From assembly GCA_019244235.1 (NCBI GenBank), contig JAFASY010000181.1, positions 1 through 45,358 of the forward strand: DNA of 45,358 nt. Reading direction: 5' to 3'. The notes beneath the pieces were generated by a model. It was not told the DNA's origin. It worked only from the letters and a program-made list of their open reading frames with translations, and ran no database searches. The position numbers and the translations under genes are program-made. This DNA is from Chroococcidiopsidaceae cyanobacterium CP_BM_ER_R8_30 (GTDB taxonomy: Bacteria; Cyanobacteriota; Cyanobacteriia; Cyanobacteriales; Chroococcidiopsidaceae). Of this stretch, positions 16,101 to 25,154 are shown piece by piece (position 1 is the first letter of the stretch; each line of letters begins with the position of its first letter).

Positions 16101-16196
16101 TTTTCCACATTGAAAGTTAGCTTTTTCCACAGAAAATCATTCATTTTCCCCAAAACGTTAGGCTGAAATTGGGCAGGTTCGTTCAGCTGTGGATTT
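16101..16196. other. Cluster of DnaA-box-like sites
   Basis: TTTTCCACA, the cyanobacterial DnaA-box consensus, occurs exactly at 16101-16109 and 16123-16131. A reversed looser box (TGTGGATTT) lies at 16188-16196, and near-boxes with CCCC in place of CCAC surround them (16077-16098, 16144-16151). The whole sits in a gene-free stretch of about 660 bases (15857-16516). It could be a replication origin of the chromosome or of a former mobile element, or a DnaA titration site. No dnaA or dnaN gene is in the window. Confidence 0.45.
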
Positions 16197-16516
16197 TAGA
16201 GCAAAGAAAGGGAATACTTAGAAACAGAACGCTTATGTGAAGTTTAGTAAAGAAAAATGCTTCATAAGCTTAATCTTTCGTGGAGCGTTCTGAACAACTA
16301 AGGTTAGCCGTAAAATTTCGCAACATTGACAACTTCCTACTTTAGCCGTCACAATAGTGCGACTAACTCTTTCAACCCCTTGCTCCAACTACTTGCTTGG
16401 GAGAACCCTTTGAGGTTATTTCAGCATCCTCAGAAAGATTAGAGATAAGCTAAAGCCCTAATCTGGTTGGTTGGGAGTAAAGTACAATTTATTTTTTTGA
16501 AAAGGAAAGATTCTCA

Positions 16517-16714
16517 ATGAACGTGACTGTTAGTATTACCAGCGAAATTCCAGAAGAGTTGCACGAATCGCTCAAAAGTTATTTAGAGTCTCATCCTAAC
16601 TGGGACCAAGATCGAGTCGTCACTGCAGGGATGTCATTGTTTTTACTTCAGAACAGTAATGGCGACCGCCGTGCTTCTCGTGTCTATTTGGAAACTCTAT
16701 TTGATCGCAGCTAG
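16517..16714 (+). CDS. DUF2811 family small protein
   Basis: 65 residues with the pattern I know from cyanobacterial DUF2811 proteins: VTVSITSEIPEELHESLKSY, LESHPNWDQDRVVTAGMSLF and a RASRVYLETLF end. Function is unknown. The first half resembles a short ribbon or helix module of the kind found in small DNA-binding proteins, which is a guess. GGAAAG lies about 10 bases before the ATG. It marks the return to conserved chromosome after the island and precedes the nuclease gene by 65 bases on the same strand. Confidence 0.8.
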   Translation: MNVTVSITSEIPEELHESLKSYLESHPNWDQDRVVTAGMSLFLLQNSNGDRRASRVYLETLFDRS

Positions 16715-16779
16715 CTAAGCAAGTCAGTAAGCAGTGTTCGCACCAGTAGGTGATTCTCTAAACAAAGAGAGTATAGAAT

Positions 16780-17574
16780 ATGGCTTATCCTCTGTCGGCA
16801 ACTAAACTTCAACTCTACCATCGCTGTCCTCAAGCATATTACTTTCGCTATGAGTTGGGTTTGAAAGCAGCATCGTTCTTCGGTTCAACGGCAATGGGGA
16901 CAGCTTTGCATCAAACCTTGGCACAGTTTTACCAGAACTGGCATTATCTAGAACCATTGCCACAACTTAAATGGATTCATCAGTGCTGGCAGCAGCACTC
17001 TCATCACCTCAATCCTTCCCAGATGGATGAAGGGAAGGAGATACTAACAAACTATTATTTCCGATTCATTGCTTCCCAAACGGTCCTGCGACGACCCCTA
17101 GCTGTTGAAGGCAAAATTCAGGCTCAAATACGCGCGGCAAACCTGGAGTTTTCCATCACTGGACGGTACGATCGCCTTGACTATATGGAGGACGGGATAG
17201 AACTGATTGATTACAAGTCAAATCGACAGCTCGATTCTCCCAAGTTAGAAGATATCGATTTACAGATTGGGCTCTACTACCTAGGACTGGAACAGCGTTA
17301 TCACCAAAGCTTGCGGCGGCTGAGCCTGTTGTATCTGAGGACAGGAGACAAACTTGTCTACGATGCCAACCCTAAGCAGAAACGGCTAGCTCGAGCAGCG
17401 ATCTCAGAACTAGCCGTACGGCTGCGAACGGATGAGGAGTGGGAGCCGAATCCAGGAGAACACTGCCAGCAATGCGCTTACAAGCGATATTGTCCAGCGG
17501 TAACTTCTCATCCCGAATCACCGCCGATAGGAGTGAAGAGAGAGCGTCAAATGCAGTTAACGTTAAGTCTTTGA
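16780..17574 (+). CDS. RecB-like PD-(D/E)XK nuclease with Cas4-type Fe-S cysteines
   Basis: 264 residues. An N-terminal cysteine C16 in LQLYHRCPQAYYFRYE and a C-terminal set C229, C232, C238 (CQQCAYKRYC) match the four-cysteine [4Fe-4S] arrangement of Cas4/AddB-like nucleases. The catalytic core is D131 (GRYDRLDY) and D144-x-K146 (ELIDYKSNR), followed by the QIGLYYLGL helix. It would be a DNA exonuclease in repair. There is no CRISPR array or cas gene in the window, so it is not evidence for CRISPR. Cyanobacteria commonly carry this stand-alone form. ATG 16780 starts right at the SATKLQLY motif. Confidence 0.88.
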   Translation: MAYPLSATKLQLYHRCPQAYYFRYELGLKAASFFGSTAMGTALHQTLAQFYQNWHYLEPLPQLKWIHQCWQQHSHHLNPSQMDEGKEILTNYYFRFIASQTVLRRPLAVEGKIQAQIRAANLEFSITGRYDRLDYMEDGIELIDYKSNRQLDSPKLEDIDLQIGLYYLGLEQRYHQSLRRLSLLYLRTGDKLVYDANPKQKRLARAAISELAVRLRTDEEWEPNPGEHCQQCAYKRYCPAVTSHPESPPIGVKRERQMQLTLSL

Positions 17575-17758
17575 GTCTTCCTCTGTACATTTCAAACGGT
17601 GACTAGCGTTGTACAGCTACTGACATTAAGGACTTTCTCACTTCTTCAAAGCGTTGCCTGCTTGAGTCAGTACAACCTTAGATACTGCAAAGTTTGCTGC
17701 TGATTATGCAAAAGCACTTAAATCCAGCAGTCAGTAGTACAAGCGATCGATTCAGCCA

Positions 17759-18076
17759 CTAAGACTTGAGGGAATTACCTACTTCAATCAATAGGTTACC
17801 TAGCTGTTTGATTTTGGCTTCAAACTCATCGACACTACGGCTAGCCGATTCATCCGTAGTATCTTCACCTACTTCGGTGAGAATTTCTGCAATGACTTGC
17901 TTATCGCCGCTATTGATTGCCCGCTTGAGCTGCGCCAAATCTTCACCAAGGTCATGTCCCTGAAAGTGCTCTTCCCAGTTTTCAATAATGGCGATCGCAT
18001 CACTAGCAGAAACCGTCGTAAGGTCTTGCTGTAAGGTAGCGATTGTCAAATCGAGATTGGTACCTAATTCTGGCAT
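17759..18076 (-). CDS. Conserved hypothetical protein
   Basis: 105 residues, acidic, helical throughout: LDLTIATLQQDLTTVSASDA, then IAIIENWEEHFQGHDLGEDL, AQLKRAINSGDKQVIAEILT. No signal peptide or membrane segment. The repeated helix pairs resemble small cyanobacterial proteins without assigned function. ATG start at 18076. It is convergent with the nuclease gene across about 185 bases and lies 90 bases downstream of the TPR gene on the same strand, so the two may share a transcript. Confidence 0.7.
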   Translation of the reverse strand: MPELGTNLDLTIATLQQDLTTVSASDAIAIIENWEEHFQGHDLGEDLAQLKRAINSGDKQVIAEILTEVGEDTTDESASRSVDEFEAKIKQLGNLLIEVGNSLKS

Positions 18077-18166
18077 AAGAATTTTCTGTGAGGAATGAAA
18101 CGTCTTATATCCTGTTCAACTTTAACGCTTTAAATCTTCTGTCTCTAGAGAGAGCAAGTAAAGATC

Positions 18167-18553
18167 TCAAGCAATTAATTTTCGCTTGAGCCAGATATCT
18201 TCCATCGCGTGCAGATATTGGGGTTCTGGAACAATAGCAATCGCCCGTTCGTATGATTCTAAGGCATTACCATATGCTCCTATCTCAGCCAACAATAACC
18301 CCCTATTAAACCAGGCTTGGTGGTACTGTGGTTGGATAAAGATTGCTCGATCGTAGGATGCTAGAGCTTCAGCAAATCGCTTCAAACCAGACAAAGCATT
18401 GCCGCGGTAATTCCAAGCTGTGCTATATTTACGGTCAATAGCAATAACCCGATCAAAGACAGAGAGAGCCTCGATGTATTGTCCTTGCTGACACAACTCA
18501 CAGCCTTGTCTTTCCCAATTCCGGCTATCTTGCTCCTGATCAATAGTAGTCAT
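18167..18553 (-). CDS. Tetratricopeptide repeat protein
   Basis: 128 residues with three consecutive TPR units: GCELCQQGQYIEALSVFDRV, WNYRGNALSGLKRFAEALAS and WFNRGLLLAEIGAYGNALES, each with the Trp/Leu, Gly, Tyr/Phe and Ala-Leu positions of the repeat. It is a soluble protein-protein interaction module; the partner is unknown. No signal peptide. ATG 18553. Confidence 0.85.
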   Translation of the reverse strand: MTTIDQEQDSRNWERQGCELCQQGQYIEALSVFDRVIAIDRKYSTAWNYRGNALSGLKRFAEALASYDRAIFIQPQYHQAWFNRGLLLAEIGAYGNALESYERAIAIVPEPQYLHAMEDIWLKRKLIA

Positions 18554-18927
18554 AGTAGAGTCTTCAATCCTTTATTTTGTCAATTTAATTCCATTGTGAG
18601 ATAAACTCTAACAATTACAGAAGCAGGTATCTCTACTGTTTCAGGTTCGGTTGTTCCCACTATAAAAAGCCTAAATTTGACTCTTCAGCTTGAGCCATCA
18701 TGCTAAGCAAGTGAATTCCTAGTAGGCAGGTACTTAGCCGTCAGAAACTTTAATTCACTGATTTTTCGCCAGTCTATGATTTTCAGTTTACACTACATTA
18801 ATAGCACTTTTTTCAAAAGTTTACTGCTGTTGTAGCACCACAAGCTCAGCTGTTGTCTGCTTTTTTACAAAGGTCTCTTCTCAAAAAAGTTCAATTTTGC
18901 TGTTAGTTAGTTTTTTATATAAGTCAA
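18554..18927. other. Divergent promoter region, nothing else seen
   Basis: 374 AT-rich bases between the divergently transcribed TPR gene and the ThyD-like gene. It must hold both promoters. I see no inverted repeat longer than 7 bases, no RNA gene and no convincing small frame. Confidence 0.5.
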
Positions 18928-19845
18928 ATGAAAGTAGCAATCACTGGAGCCACAGGATTTGTTGGTAGCCTGTTGGTGAAGCGGCTACAAGCCGAAGGTC
19001 ATCAGTTATTAGTTTTAACCCGCAATTTGGCCAGAGGTCAAAAGGTCTTTCCTGCTTCTGCTTTTCCTAATTTGGAAATTGTGGCTTATACCCCCACTGA
19101 ATCTGGTTCTTGGCAGCAAGCGATCGCAGGTTGTGATGGTGTGGTTAACTTGGCTGGAGCTTCCATTTCGGAAGGGCGTTGGACACCACAGCGCAAGCAG
19201 GAAATTCTCAACAGTCGCCAAGTTGGGACGCAGAAGTTGGTGGAAGCTATTGCTCAGGCTAACCCTAAACCCAGTGTCTTAGTAAGTGCCTCAGCTATTG
19301 GTTACTACGGCACGAGCGAAACTGCCACATTTGATGAAACAAGCCCGCCTGGGGATGACTTTTTAGCCCAAGTTTGTCAAGCCTGGGAAGCAGAAGCAAA
19401 AAAGGTAACGGCTAATGGCACTCGACTGGTCATTCTACGATTTGGAATTGTTTTAGGTCAGGGTGGAGCGATTGCTAAAATGGCAACTCCTTTTAAACTC
19501 TTCGCTGGTGGTCCCCTTGGCAGTGGTCGTCAGTGGTTCTCTTGGATTTACCAAGATGACTTAGTCGACCTCATTGTGCAAGCTTTGACAAGATCTGATA
19601 TCTCAGGCGTATTTAATGCAACCGCCCCCAATCCGGTACGGATGGCGGAACTTTGCCAAACTATGGGGCAAGTCCTAAAGCGACCTTCGTGGCTACCAGT
19701 CCCTGGCTTTGCCTTAGAGACACTCTTGGGGGATGGAGCAATGGTAGTACTAGAGGGTCAACAGGTTTTACCCAAGAGTACCCAGGCTCTAGGCTTTCAA
19801 TACCAGTATCCCAAGCTAAAACAGGCGCTAGAAGCAATTTTTTAA
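18928..19845 (+). CDS. thyD: TIGR01777-type NAD(P)-binding epimerase-like protein, ThyD-like
   Basis: Extended short-chain dehydrogenase fold of 305 residues: nucleotide-binding start [27 protein letters not shown], the SASAIGYYG motif holding the family Tyr, and the C-terminal [14 protein letters not shown] and [18 protein letters not shown] typical of TIGR01777. The cyanobacterial orthologue was linked to cell division (SulA-like) and to thylakoid membrane, hence the ThyD name I recall. The enzymatic reaction is unknown. Its stop overlaps the convergent small membrane protein by 4 bases. Confidence 0.85.
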   Translation: MKVAITGATGFVGSLLVKRLQAEGHQLLVLTRNLARGQKVFPASAFPNLEIVAYTPTESGSWQQAIAGCDGVVNLAGASISEGRWTPQRKQEILNSRQVGTQKLVEAIAQANPKPSVLVSASAIGYYGTSETATFDETSPPGDDFLAQVCQAWEAEAKKVTANGTRLVILRFGIVLGQGGAIAKMATPFKLFAGGPLGSGRQWFSWIYQDDLVDLIVQALTRSDISGVFNATAPNPVRMAELCQTMGQVLKRPSWLPVPGFALETLLGDGAMVVLEGQQVLPKSTQALGFQYQYPKLKQALEAIF

Positions 19846-20102
19846 AGTTGGCTATTTGGCTGTTGGGAATTTAGACGTTTGGTAATCCAACGAGCCGATC
19901 CACTAACAATCGTACCAGCCATGAGGATGCCGATGGCTGGGGTAAAAACTGGTTGCCACAGCTTGTACCACAGTTCTAAACCTAGTGGCACATGTACTGC
20001 ATGACCTATAACTGCAAGCACCAGCCATAAAAAGCTAAATAAAACCAGGAAAAAATCTGCCACTAAAGCCAGGTTTAGCCAGTTCAAAAGTTTGTCCTTC
20101 AA
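19842..20102 (-). CDS. Small membrane protein, unknown function
   Basis: 86 residues with two hydrophobic helices, [20 protein letters not shown] (about 13-32) and the [20 protein letters not shown] region (about 53-72), joined by a loop with [18 protein letters not shown]. Likely a two-pass membrane protein with both ends on the same side. Function not recognised. It overlaps the stop of the ThyD-like gene tail-to-tail and lies 18 bases after the TPR gene, so it probably ends a minus-strand operon with the A-type Fe-S carrier and the TPR protein. Confidence 0.75.
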   Translation of the reverse strand: MKDKLLNWLNLALVADFFLVLFSFLWLVLAVIGHAVHVPLGLELWYKLWQPVFTPAIGILMAGTIVSGSARWITKRLNSQQPNSQL

Positions 20103-20120
20103 TTATCTCTACCCCCTCTT

Positions 20121-20540
20121 CTACTCAAACAGCCACTTTCTCACCCGCTCTAGATTCTTCCATTCAGGTTTTCTACTCAAGCCGTCAGCAATACTTTGTT
20201 TAATTTCATCTCGCATTTCTGAATCGACGATAATCAACTGCATAGCTGAATCGATCTGCTCTCGCACACCTGCTTGACCAGTCTCTAGCATCGCAACGGC
20301 TAGGTTAACTCTTGCCTGGGCGTCTTGTGGGTTAAGCTTCACTGCTTTTTGTGCTGCTTTGTATGCCTGACTAGATTTATTCTCTAATAAGTACAGCCAA
20401 GCCAAACAAGTCCAAGCTGCGGCACTTTTAGGAGCGCGGTTGCATAGATCTTTAAAAACCGGAATCAGGGCACTCGGCTCTTCCCCAGCCTGATAGCGTT
20501 CTAAACCTGCCTGAAATAGGGCTTCCACCGTCTCGGACAT
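20121..20540 (-). CDS. Tetratricopeptide repeat protein
   Basis: Start taken at ATG 20540 (MSETVEALFQAGLERYQAGE), since the upstream part of the frame overlaps the previous gene. 139 residues with TPR-like helices: LIPVFKDLCNRAPKSAAAWT, CLAWLYLLENKSSQAYKAAQ and NPQDAQARVNLAVAMLETGQ. The tail, LSRKPEWKNLERVRKWLFE, is conserved in the cyanobacterial set I recall. Probably an adaptor protein. It lies 23 bases after the A-type Fe-S carrier gene on the same strand. Confidence 0.82.
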   Translation of the reverse strand: MSETVEALFQAGLERYQAGEEPSALIPVFKDLCNRAPKSAAAWTCLAWLYLLENKSSQAYKAAQKAVKLNPQDAQARVNLAVAMLETGQAGVREQIDSAMQLIIVDSEMRDEIKQSIADGLSRKPEWKNLERVRKWLFE

Positions 20541-20563
20541 AGATATCTTTGTACCTGCAAACG

Positions 20564-20923
20564 TCAAACTCCGAATGACTTACCGCAGCCGCAGGTTTGG
20601 GAAGCATTGGGATTGCTGAACTGGAAGCCGCCACCAATCAGAGCGTCGCTGTAGTCTAACATGAGACCATAGAGATACAACAGACTTTTGCGATCACAGA
20701 CGATTTTGAAGCCATCATAGTCGAACACTTCGTCAATCTCCTCTCGGATCTGACTGAGTTCTGTAAAATCCATCATGTAAGACATGCCAGAGCAGCCACC
20801 CTGCCGCACCCCTACCCTTAGACAGAGGTCTTTTCCTTGTTTATCGCGCAAGGATCGAACTTGCCGCAGAGCTGCTTCACTCATTTGAATGCCCCGTTGT
20901 TGAGACTGGGTTGCTGATGTCAT
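20564..20923 (-). CDS. A-type iron-sulfur cluster carrier (IscA/SufA/ErpA family)
   Basis: 119 residues. The three cluster-ligand cysteines are present: C44 in [14 protein letters not shown] and C111/C113 in the C-terminal TCGCGKSF. The segment [20 protein letters not shown] and the [11 protein letters not shown] turn are also typical. These carriers deliver Fe-S clusters to apo-proteins such as photosystem I components. Assignment to IscA, SufA or ErpA cannot be made by eye. First gene of a minus-strand set with the TPR and small membrane protein genes. Confidence 0.93.
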   Translation of the reverse strand: MTSATQSQQRGIQMSEAALRQVRSLRDKQGKDLCLRVGVRQGGCSGMSYMMDFTELSQIREEIDEVFDYDGFKIVCDRKSLLYLYGLMLDYSDALIGGGFQFSNPNASQTCGCGKSFGV

Positions 20924-21108
20924 AGTATTACATAACTCCTTGCGTCAATTAAACTACACACTTTTTGCAGCTTACTCGTTTATTTTAGCGACATATCAGC
21001 AGGACTTTAGGAATTGCAAATAATCCTTCAAAACCAGCCTAAAGGTCTCTATCCTAGTATTGATATGGAGTGGAACCCATTCGCATTGTCTTTCCGATTG
21101 GTTGGTCT

Positions 21109-22752
21109 ATGACAACTTCTCTGAATCGCTCTACCCGTCGCCGATTGAAACAGTTAAATCAGATTCCTTGTGTGTGGGAAGGCGATCGCCGTCCATTGTC
21201 AACCCCAACCATGGATTCAGACCCAAAGACCAACGGCGAATGTATTCTTTGGGTGGATGGCTCTCAAGGAGTTGTCCGGGCTATGGACATGGTAGCTTCA
21301 GAAATTGGTCCAGAAGCAGTCGTGCGCACTTTACTGCGGGCAATGGAACATCCTCATGGACCCGCCCGACCTGCCCGACCTCAGAAAATTGTAGTTCGCG
21401 ACCGAGAACTCCAGTTTTTCTTACGTGGGGTGCTTCAAGAACTAGAAATTGCCATTGACTACGTCCCTGATCTGCCACTGATAGACGAGTTAGTACGGGG
21501 ATTTCAAGAAGTGGTTGATACTCACACCCCCGACTTACCCCCTCAATACGCTGAACCTCTGAAGCAAAGGGCGTTTGAGCTTTGGCAAGCAGCTCCTTGG
21601 GAGTTTCTCGAAGAGCATCAGATTTTGGCAATTGAGCTGAACCAATGGGATATCGGGACACTCTATGCCTCAGTTATGGGGATGCTAGGCATGGAGTATG
21701 GGATTTTACTCTATCGCTCAGAAGAATCCCTTAAGCGATTTCGAGCTAAAGTGTTAATGGACGAGGAGTCGCCAGAGCAGCTAGAAGAAGCTTTCCTGAA
21801 GCAGGATTGTCTGTTTTTGACTTTTGAGCGAACTGACGAAGCAGAAGCAGCGGATGAGGACGAGGAAGAAGTTATTGATTTGGCAGAGCTACCATTATCG
21901 GAGATTCAACCGTCTTTTGGTAATATTCATCCGTTAGAAGGGCTGCGGTCTGTGCTCTACGAAGAAGAGGCAGGTGCTGTCTTAATTGCGTTAGAAGCTC
22001 TAAATCGCTTTGTCCGCGCTCAACGCAGTCAACTCAGTGGGGAAACATTTCCTGCATTAAGCCGTCGCTATCGCATTGCCCTCCCTCAGCCAGAGGCAAA
22101 GCAGCCACCGATTTCCGTAACCGTTACGACAATGCCAGAGCTAGCAGCAGAACTCGAGGAGCTAGCTGGCTATGATGACGAGGACGATGAGGAATTGAAC
22201 GGTATGGAGATGTTCCGCTCGTTGCGGGATGACCTGATCCCAGAAGACTCTTTCCTCAGTCTAGGCGTATTGTCTTGGGATATGGTAGAGTCTCTCCGCT
22301 CAGGTGTGGAATGTTATCAATCACGTGAGTTGACAAAAGCGGGAGATGGTTTACCAGTGATTTTGGTGCAAACGTCTCGTCCCAAGGCTAAGGCAGTGAT
22401 TCAAAAACTTCAAGAAGCCGGAGGACTTAAAGGAGTTTGCTTTAATCCAGGTGCCGATCCCTTTGGGGGTGATCGCTATGACTTAGGAATCATCCAAGCC
22501 GAAAACGGTGACATGTTCTTATTTGGCGAATTTTTAGATGACGATCGGATTCATGTCGTGGCTCGGAAGAAGTGGGACGAGCGGTGTAAACGTACTAAGG
22601 GCTACTGTGGCTTGATTGTGGCTCGGGGACTGATGGGCGCCTCCCGAGGACAACCGCAGTTACGTGACATGATGGCTTTATTCGAGACGCGATCACTCTC
22701 TCCCAAAGATTTAGGAATTGGGCTCCTCCAACTGATGCCGCAGCTTGAATAA
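21109..22752 (+). CDS. Cyanobacterial conserved protein (DUF6930-like)
   Basis: About 547 residues. I recognise the start MTTSLNRSTRRRLKQLNQIP and the interior EHPHGPARPARPQKIVVRDR as a conserved cyanobacterial family of unknown function, which I believe is now filed as DUF6930. The middle has acidic low-complexity stretches (DEAEAADEDEEEVIDLAELP and YDDEDDEELNG) separating an N-terminal, a central and a C-terminal domain (ICFNPGADPFGG-like segment, then FGEFLDDDRIHVVARKKWD). No signal peptide or membrane helix. The frame extends to GTG 21070, but ATG 21109 fits homologues. crtQ follows after 38 bases on the same strand. Confidence 0.75.
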   Translation: MTTSLNRSTRRRLKQLNQIPCVWEGDRRPLSTPTMDSDPKTNGECILWVDGSQGVVRAMDMVASEIGPEAVVRTLLRAMEHPHGPARPARPQKIVVRDRELQFFLRGVLQELEIAIDYVPDLPLIDELVRGFQEVVDTHTPDLPPQYAEPLKQRAFELWQAAPWEFLEEHQILAIELNQWDIGTLYASVMGMLGMEYGILLYRSEESLKRFRAKVLMDEESPEQLEEAFLKQDCLFLTFERTDEAEAADEDEEEVIDLAELPLSEIQPSFGNIHPLEGLRSVLYEEEAGAVLIALEALNRFVRAQRSQLSGETFPALSRRYRIALPQPEAKQPPISVTVTTMPELAAELEELAGYDDEDDEELNGMEMFRSLRDDLIPEDSFLSLGVLSWDMVESLRSGVECYQSRELTKAGDGLPVILVQTSRPKAKAVIQKLQEAGGLKGVCFNPGADPFGGDRYDLGIIQAENGDMFLFGEFLDDDRIHVVARKKWDERCKRTKGYCGLIVARGLMGASRGQPQLRDMMALFETRSLSPKDLGIGLLQLMPQLE

Positions 22753-22790
22753 TGTAACAATATGTGAGGTAAATGAGAAGGAAACACTGA

Positions 22791-24314
22791 ATGCGTGCTG
22801 CAATCATCGGGGCAGGCTTAGCTGGGTTGACGACTGCTGTGGAGTTAGCTGATGCTGGCTGGGAAGTAGAAATTTTTGAGTCCCGTCCTTTTGTCGGAGG
22901 AAAAGTTGGTAGCTGGGTTGATGCTGCTGGCAACCATATAGAGATGGGGCTGCACGTGTTTTTTGGTAACTACTACCAGTTATTTGAATTGATGCGAAAA
23001 GTGGGAGCGTTTGCTCACGTACACAAGAAGGAGCATATCCATACCTTTATTAACAAAGGAGGAAGAACTGGCGCTTTAGATTTTCGCTTCCTTGCAGGTG
23101 CACCGTTTAACGGTTTAAAAGCATTCTTCACCACCTCGCAATTGCCATTGCAAGATAAAGTGCAGAATGCCATTGCCCTCGGCACTAGTCCTATAGTTCG
23201 CGGCTTAGTTGACTTTGATGGTGCCATGAAAACTATCCGCAACTTGGACAAAGTCAGTTTTGCCGACTGGTTCCGCAGTCATGGTGGTAGTGATGGCAGC
23301 GTTAAACGGATGTGGAACCCGATAGCCTATGCCCTTGGCTTTATTGATTGTGAAAACATCTCTGCTCGGTGTATGCTAACAATCTTCCAGATGTTTGCTG
23401 CCAGAAGCGAGGCATCGGTACTGCGAATGTTAGCAGGTTCGCCATATGAGTATTTACATAAACCGATTCTGGAATATCTAGACGCAAGAGGGACAAAAAT
23501 TCATACTCGTCGTCAAGTTCGAGAGATTCAGTTTACTGAGCAAGGCGAAATGATGCGAGTCACCGGGCTGAGTGTTGCTCAAGGTGAAATAGAAGAAATC
23601 GTTACCGCTGATGCCTATATCTGTGCTTGCGATCTCCCAGGAATTCAGCGTGTTTTACCTCAGGCATGGCGTCAGTGGTCTGAGTTCGATAACATCTATA
23701 AGCTGACGACAGTACCAGTTGCCACAGTGCAGTTGCGGTTTGATGGTTGGGTAACAGAACTGCAAGATGCGACGGAACGTCAGCAACTCACTCATGCTGC
23801 TGGCATCGATAACTTACTCTATACCCCTGACGCTGACTTCTCCTGTTTTGCTGATTTAGCCTTAACGAGTCCGGCTGATTACTACCGCGAGGGACAGGGC
23901 TCGTTGCTGCAGCTGGTGCTAACTCCTGGAGATCCGTTTATTAAGGAGAGTAATGAGGCGATTACCCAACATGTACTCCAGCAAGTCCATGAGTTATTTC
24001 CTTCCTCACGGCAGTTATCGATGACTTGGTATAGCGTTGTGAAGCTAGCTCAGTCTCTTTACCGTGAAGCTCCTGGAATGGAGCCTTATCGCCCACCGCA
24101 ACGAACTCCAATTGCTAATTTCTTTTTAGCAGGTAGCTATACTCAGCAAGATTATATCGATAGTATGGAAGGTGCGACTCTTTCTGGTCGGCTTGCTGCA
24201 AGAGCGATTTTGGAGAATCTGGGAACGAAACGAACCGCAGAGGAGCCAGCCGCATGGGCGGGTTTCCCGACTTGGGCGGACTGGCGTGCGCGGAGAGCGC
24301 AGAGGAAGAGTTGA
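22791..24314 (+). CDS. crtQ: Zeta-carotene desaturase CrtQ (Zds type)
   Basis: FAD-dependent plant-type desaturase that turns zeta-carotene into poly-cis lycopene, the substrate of CrtH at 324-1844. Rossmann fold [20 protein letters not shown], then [32 protein letters not shown], and the C-terminal motif [20 protein letters not shown]. 507 residues, with a Lys/Arg-rich tail ([13 protein letters not shown]) longer than some homologues. Membrane-associated. A 1-base overlap with the following SRPBCC gene (TGATG) indicates translational coupling. Confidence 0.95.
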   Translation: MRAAIIGAGLAGLTTAVELADAGWEVEIFESRPFVGGKVGSWVDAAGNHIEMGLHVFFGNYYQLFELMRKVGAFAHVHKKEHIHTFINKGGRTGALDFRFLAGAPFNGLKAFFTTSQLPLQDKVQNAIALGTSPIVRGLVDFDGAMKTIRNLDKVSFADWFRSHGGSDGSVKRMWNPIAYALGFIDCENISARCMLTIFQMFAARSEASVLRMLAGSPYEYLHKPILEYLDARGTKIHTRRQVREIQFTEQGEMMRVTGLSVAQGEIEEIVTADAYICACDLPGIQRVLPQAWRQWSEFDNIYKLTTVPVATVQLRFDGWVTELQDATERQQLTHAAGIDNLLYTPDADFSCFADLALTSPADYYREGQGSLLQLVLTPGDPFIKESNEAITQHVLQQVHELFPSSRQLSMTWYSVVKLAQSLYREAPGMEPYRPPQRTPIANFFLAGSYTQQDYIDSMEGATLSGRLAARAILENLGTKRTAEEPAAWAGFPTWADWRARRAQRKS

Positions 24315-24757
24315 TGTCTGATTGGTTAGAGCATAGTGTGCAGGTGGAGATTGAGGCTCCGATTGAGTTGGTGTGGGGGTTGTGGTCGGATTTGGAGCAG
24401 ATGCCTCGCTGGATGAAGTGGATTGATTCGGTTAAGGTTTTGGAAGATAATCCAGAGCTGTCGCGATGGAAGTTGGATACGGGGGGTCTGCAGTTTACTT
24501 GGCTATCTCGCATCACCCGAATTGTGCCACATCAGATTATCCAGTGGGAATCTGTGGATGGACTACCTAATCGAGGGGCTATCCGTTTTTACGATCGCCA
24601 CACCAGTAGCATTGTCAAACTGACTGTGGCTTACGCCATCCCTGGCATTCTCGGCAAACTCATGGATAACCTATTCCTAGGACGCGCCGTCGAATCCACC
24701 CTCCAAGCCAACTTAGAACGCTTCCGCGAATACGCCCTCCAAATTAAATCCTCATAA
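24314..24757 (+). CDS. SRPBCC (START-like) family protein coupled to crtQ
   Basis: 147 residues with a helix-grip lipid-binding fold of the polyketide cyclase/dehydrase type: EHSVQVEIEAPIELVWGLWS, DLEQMPRWMKWIDSVKVLED, and a C-terminal helix VESTLQANLERFREYALQIK. Its ATG shares one base with the crtQ stop and is preceded by GGAAGAG inside crtQ. I recall the same zds-SRPBCC order in other cyanobacteria (slr0940-slr0941 in Synechocystis), so the gene may bind or pass a hydrophobic carotenoid or quinone; that role is inference. Confidence 0.85.
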   Translation: MSDWLEHSVQVEIEAPIELVWGLWSDLEQMPRWMKWIDSVKVLEDNPELSRWKLDTGGLQFTWLSRITRIVPHQIIQWESVDGLPNRGAIRFYDRHTSSIVKLTVAYAIPGILGKLMDNLFLGRAVESTLQANLERFREYALQIKSS

Positions 24758-24775
24758 CTCCTCCTCTTTTGGCGC

Positions 24776-24890
24776 TCTTGGCACATAACGCCTACGCGCT
24801 CCGCGCATGCTAACGGCTGACGCCAACGCTAAGTCGCTGGCGCAAACGGCTAACGGCTTCGCGCAACGCTTGCGCTGGCGCTGCGCTAAG
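24776..24890. repeat. GC-rich degenerate tandem repeat, about 40-base period
   Basis: GCTAACGGCT occurs at 24809-24818 and again at 24849-24858, and CAACGCT at 24824 and 24864, both exactly 40 bases apart. A third, weaker unit begins near 24785 (CATAACGCC...). The stretch is far richer in GCGC than its neighbours and lies between the convergent SRPBCC and ferredoxin genes. It resembles short tandemly repeated sequences of cyanobacterial intergenic DNA. Confidence 0.6.
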
Positions 24891-24902
24891 ACGGTTCGTC
24901 TC

Positions 24903-25142
24903 CTACCAACTCGGATCAACCAAAAGATTAACAGTCAACTCCGCTCGCCCCATTGGTACCGCTGTAATACAGGCACGAACACTCTCGCCCTCCTCTATCT
25001 CAACTTCACAGGCATAACAAGAACCCATGAGACAACCCGTGGGAATGACAACGCCTGCCCGTGCCGCTACTGCCAACAGGGACTCTCCTGCCTCTGCTTC
25101 AACCGTCACATCATCTGGTAAAAAATGCACAGTGCAGCTCAT
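24903..25142 (-). CDS. Short [2Fe-2S] ferredoxin-like protein
   Basis: 79 residues. Four cluster cysteines, C37, C42, C45 and C58, in the plant-type spacing Cx4Cx2C...C (TGCLMGSCYACEVEIEEGES then VRACITAVP). It is shorter than photosynthetic ferredoxin and has the start CTVHFLPDDVTVEAEAGESL, as in the short adrenodoxin/plant-like domain proteins. An electron carrier for a specific partner. It begins 12 bases after the cobQ stop on the same strand, so both are probably one transcript; a link to cobalamin synthesis (for instance cobalt reduction) is only suggested by this position. Confidence 0.88.
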   Translation of the reverse strand: MSCTVHFLPDDVTVEAEAGESLLAVAARAGVVIPTGCLMGSCYACEVEIEEGESVRACITAVPMGRAELTVNLLVDPSW

Positions 25143-25154
25143 CAGTTACCCATC

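Noticed and set aside
16780-17574. Possible CRISPR association of the Cas4-like nuclease
   Set aside because: No repeat-spacer array and no other cas gene in the window; stand-alone RecB-like proteins with these cysteines are common in cyanobacteria.
20564-20567. Overlap of the TPR gene with the Fe-S carrier gene
   Set aside because: The overlap only exists if the upstream in-frame start is used; ATG 20540 removes it and fits homologues.
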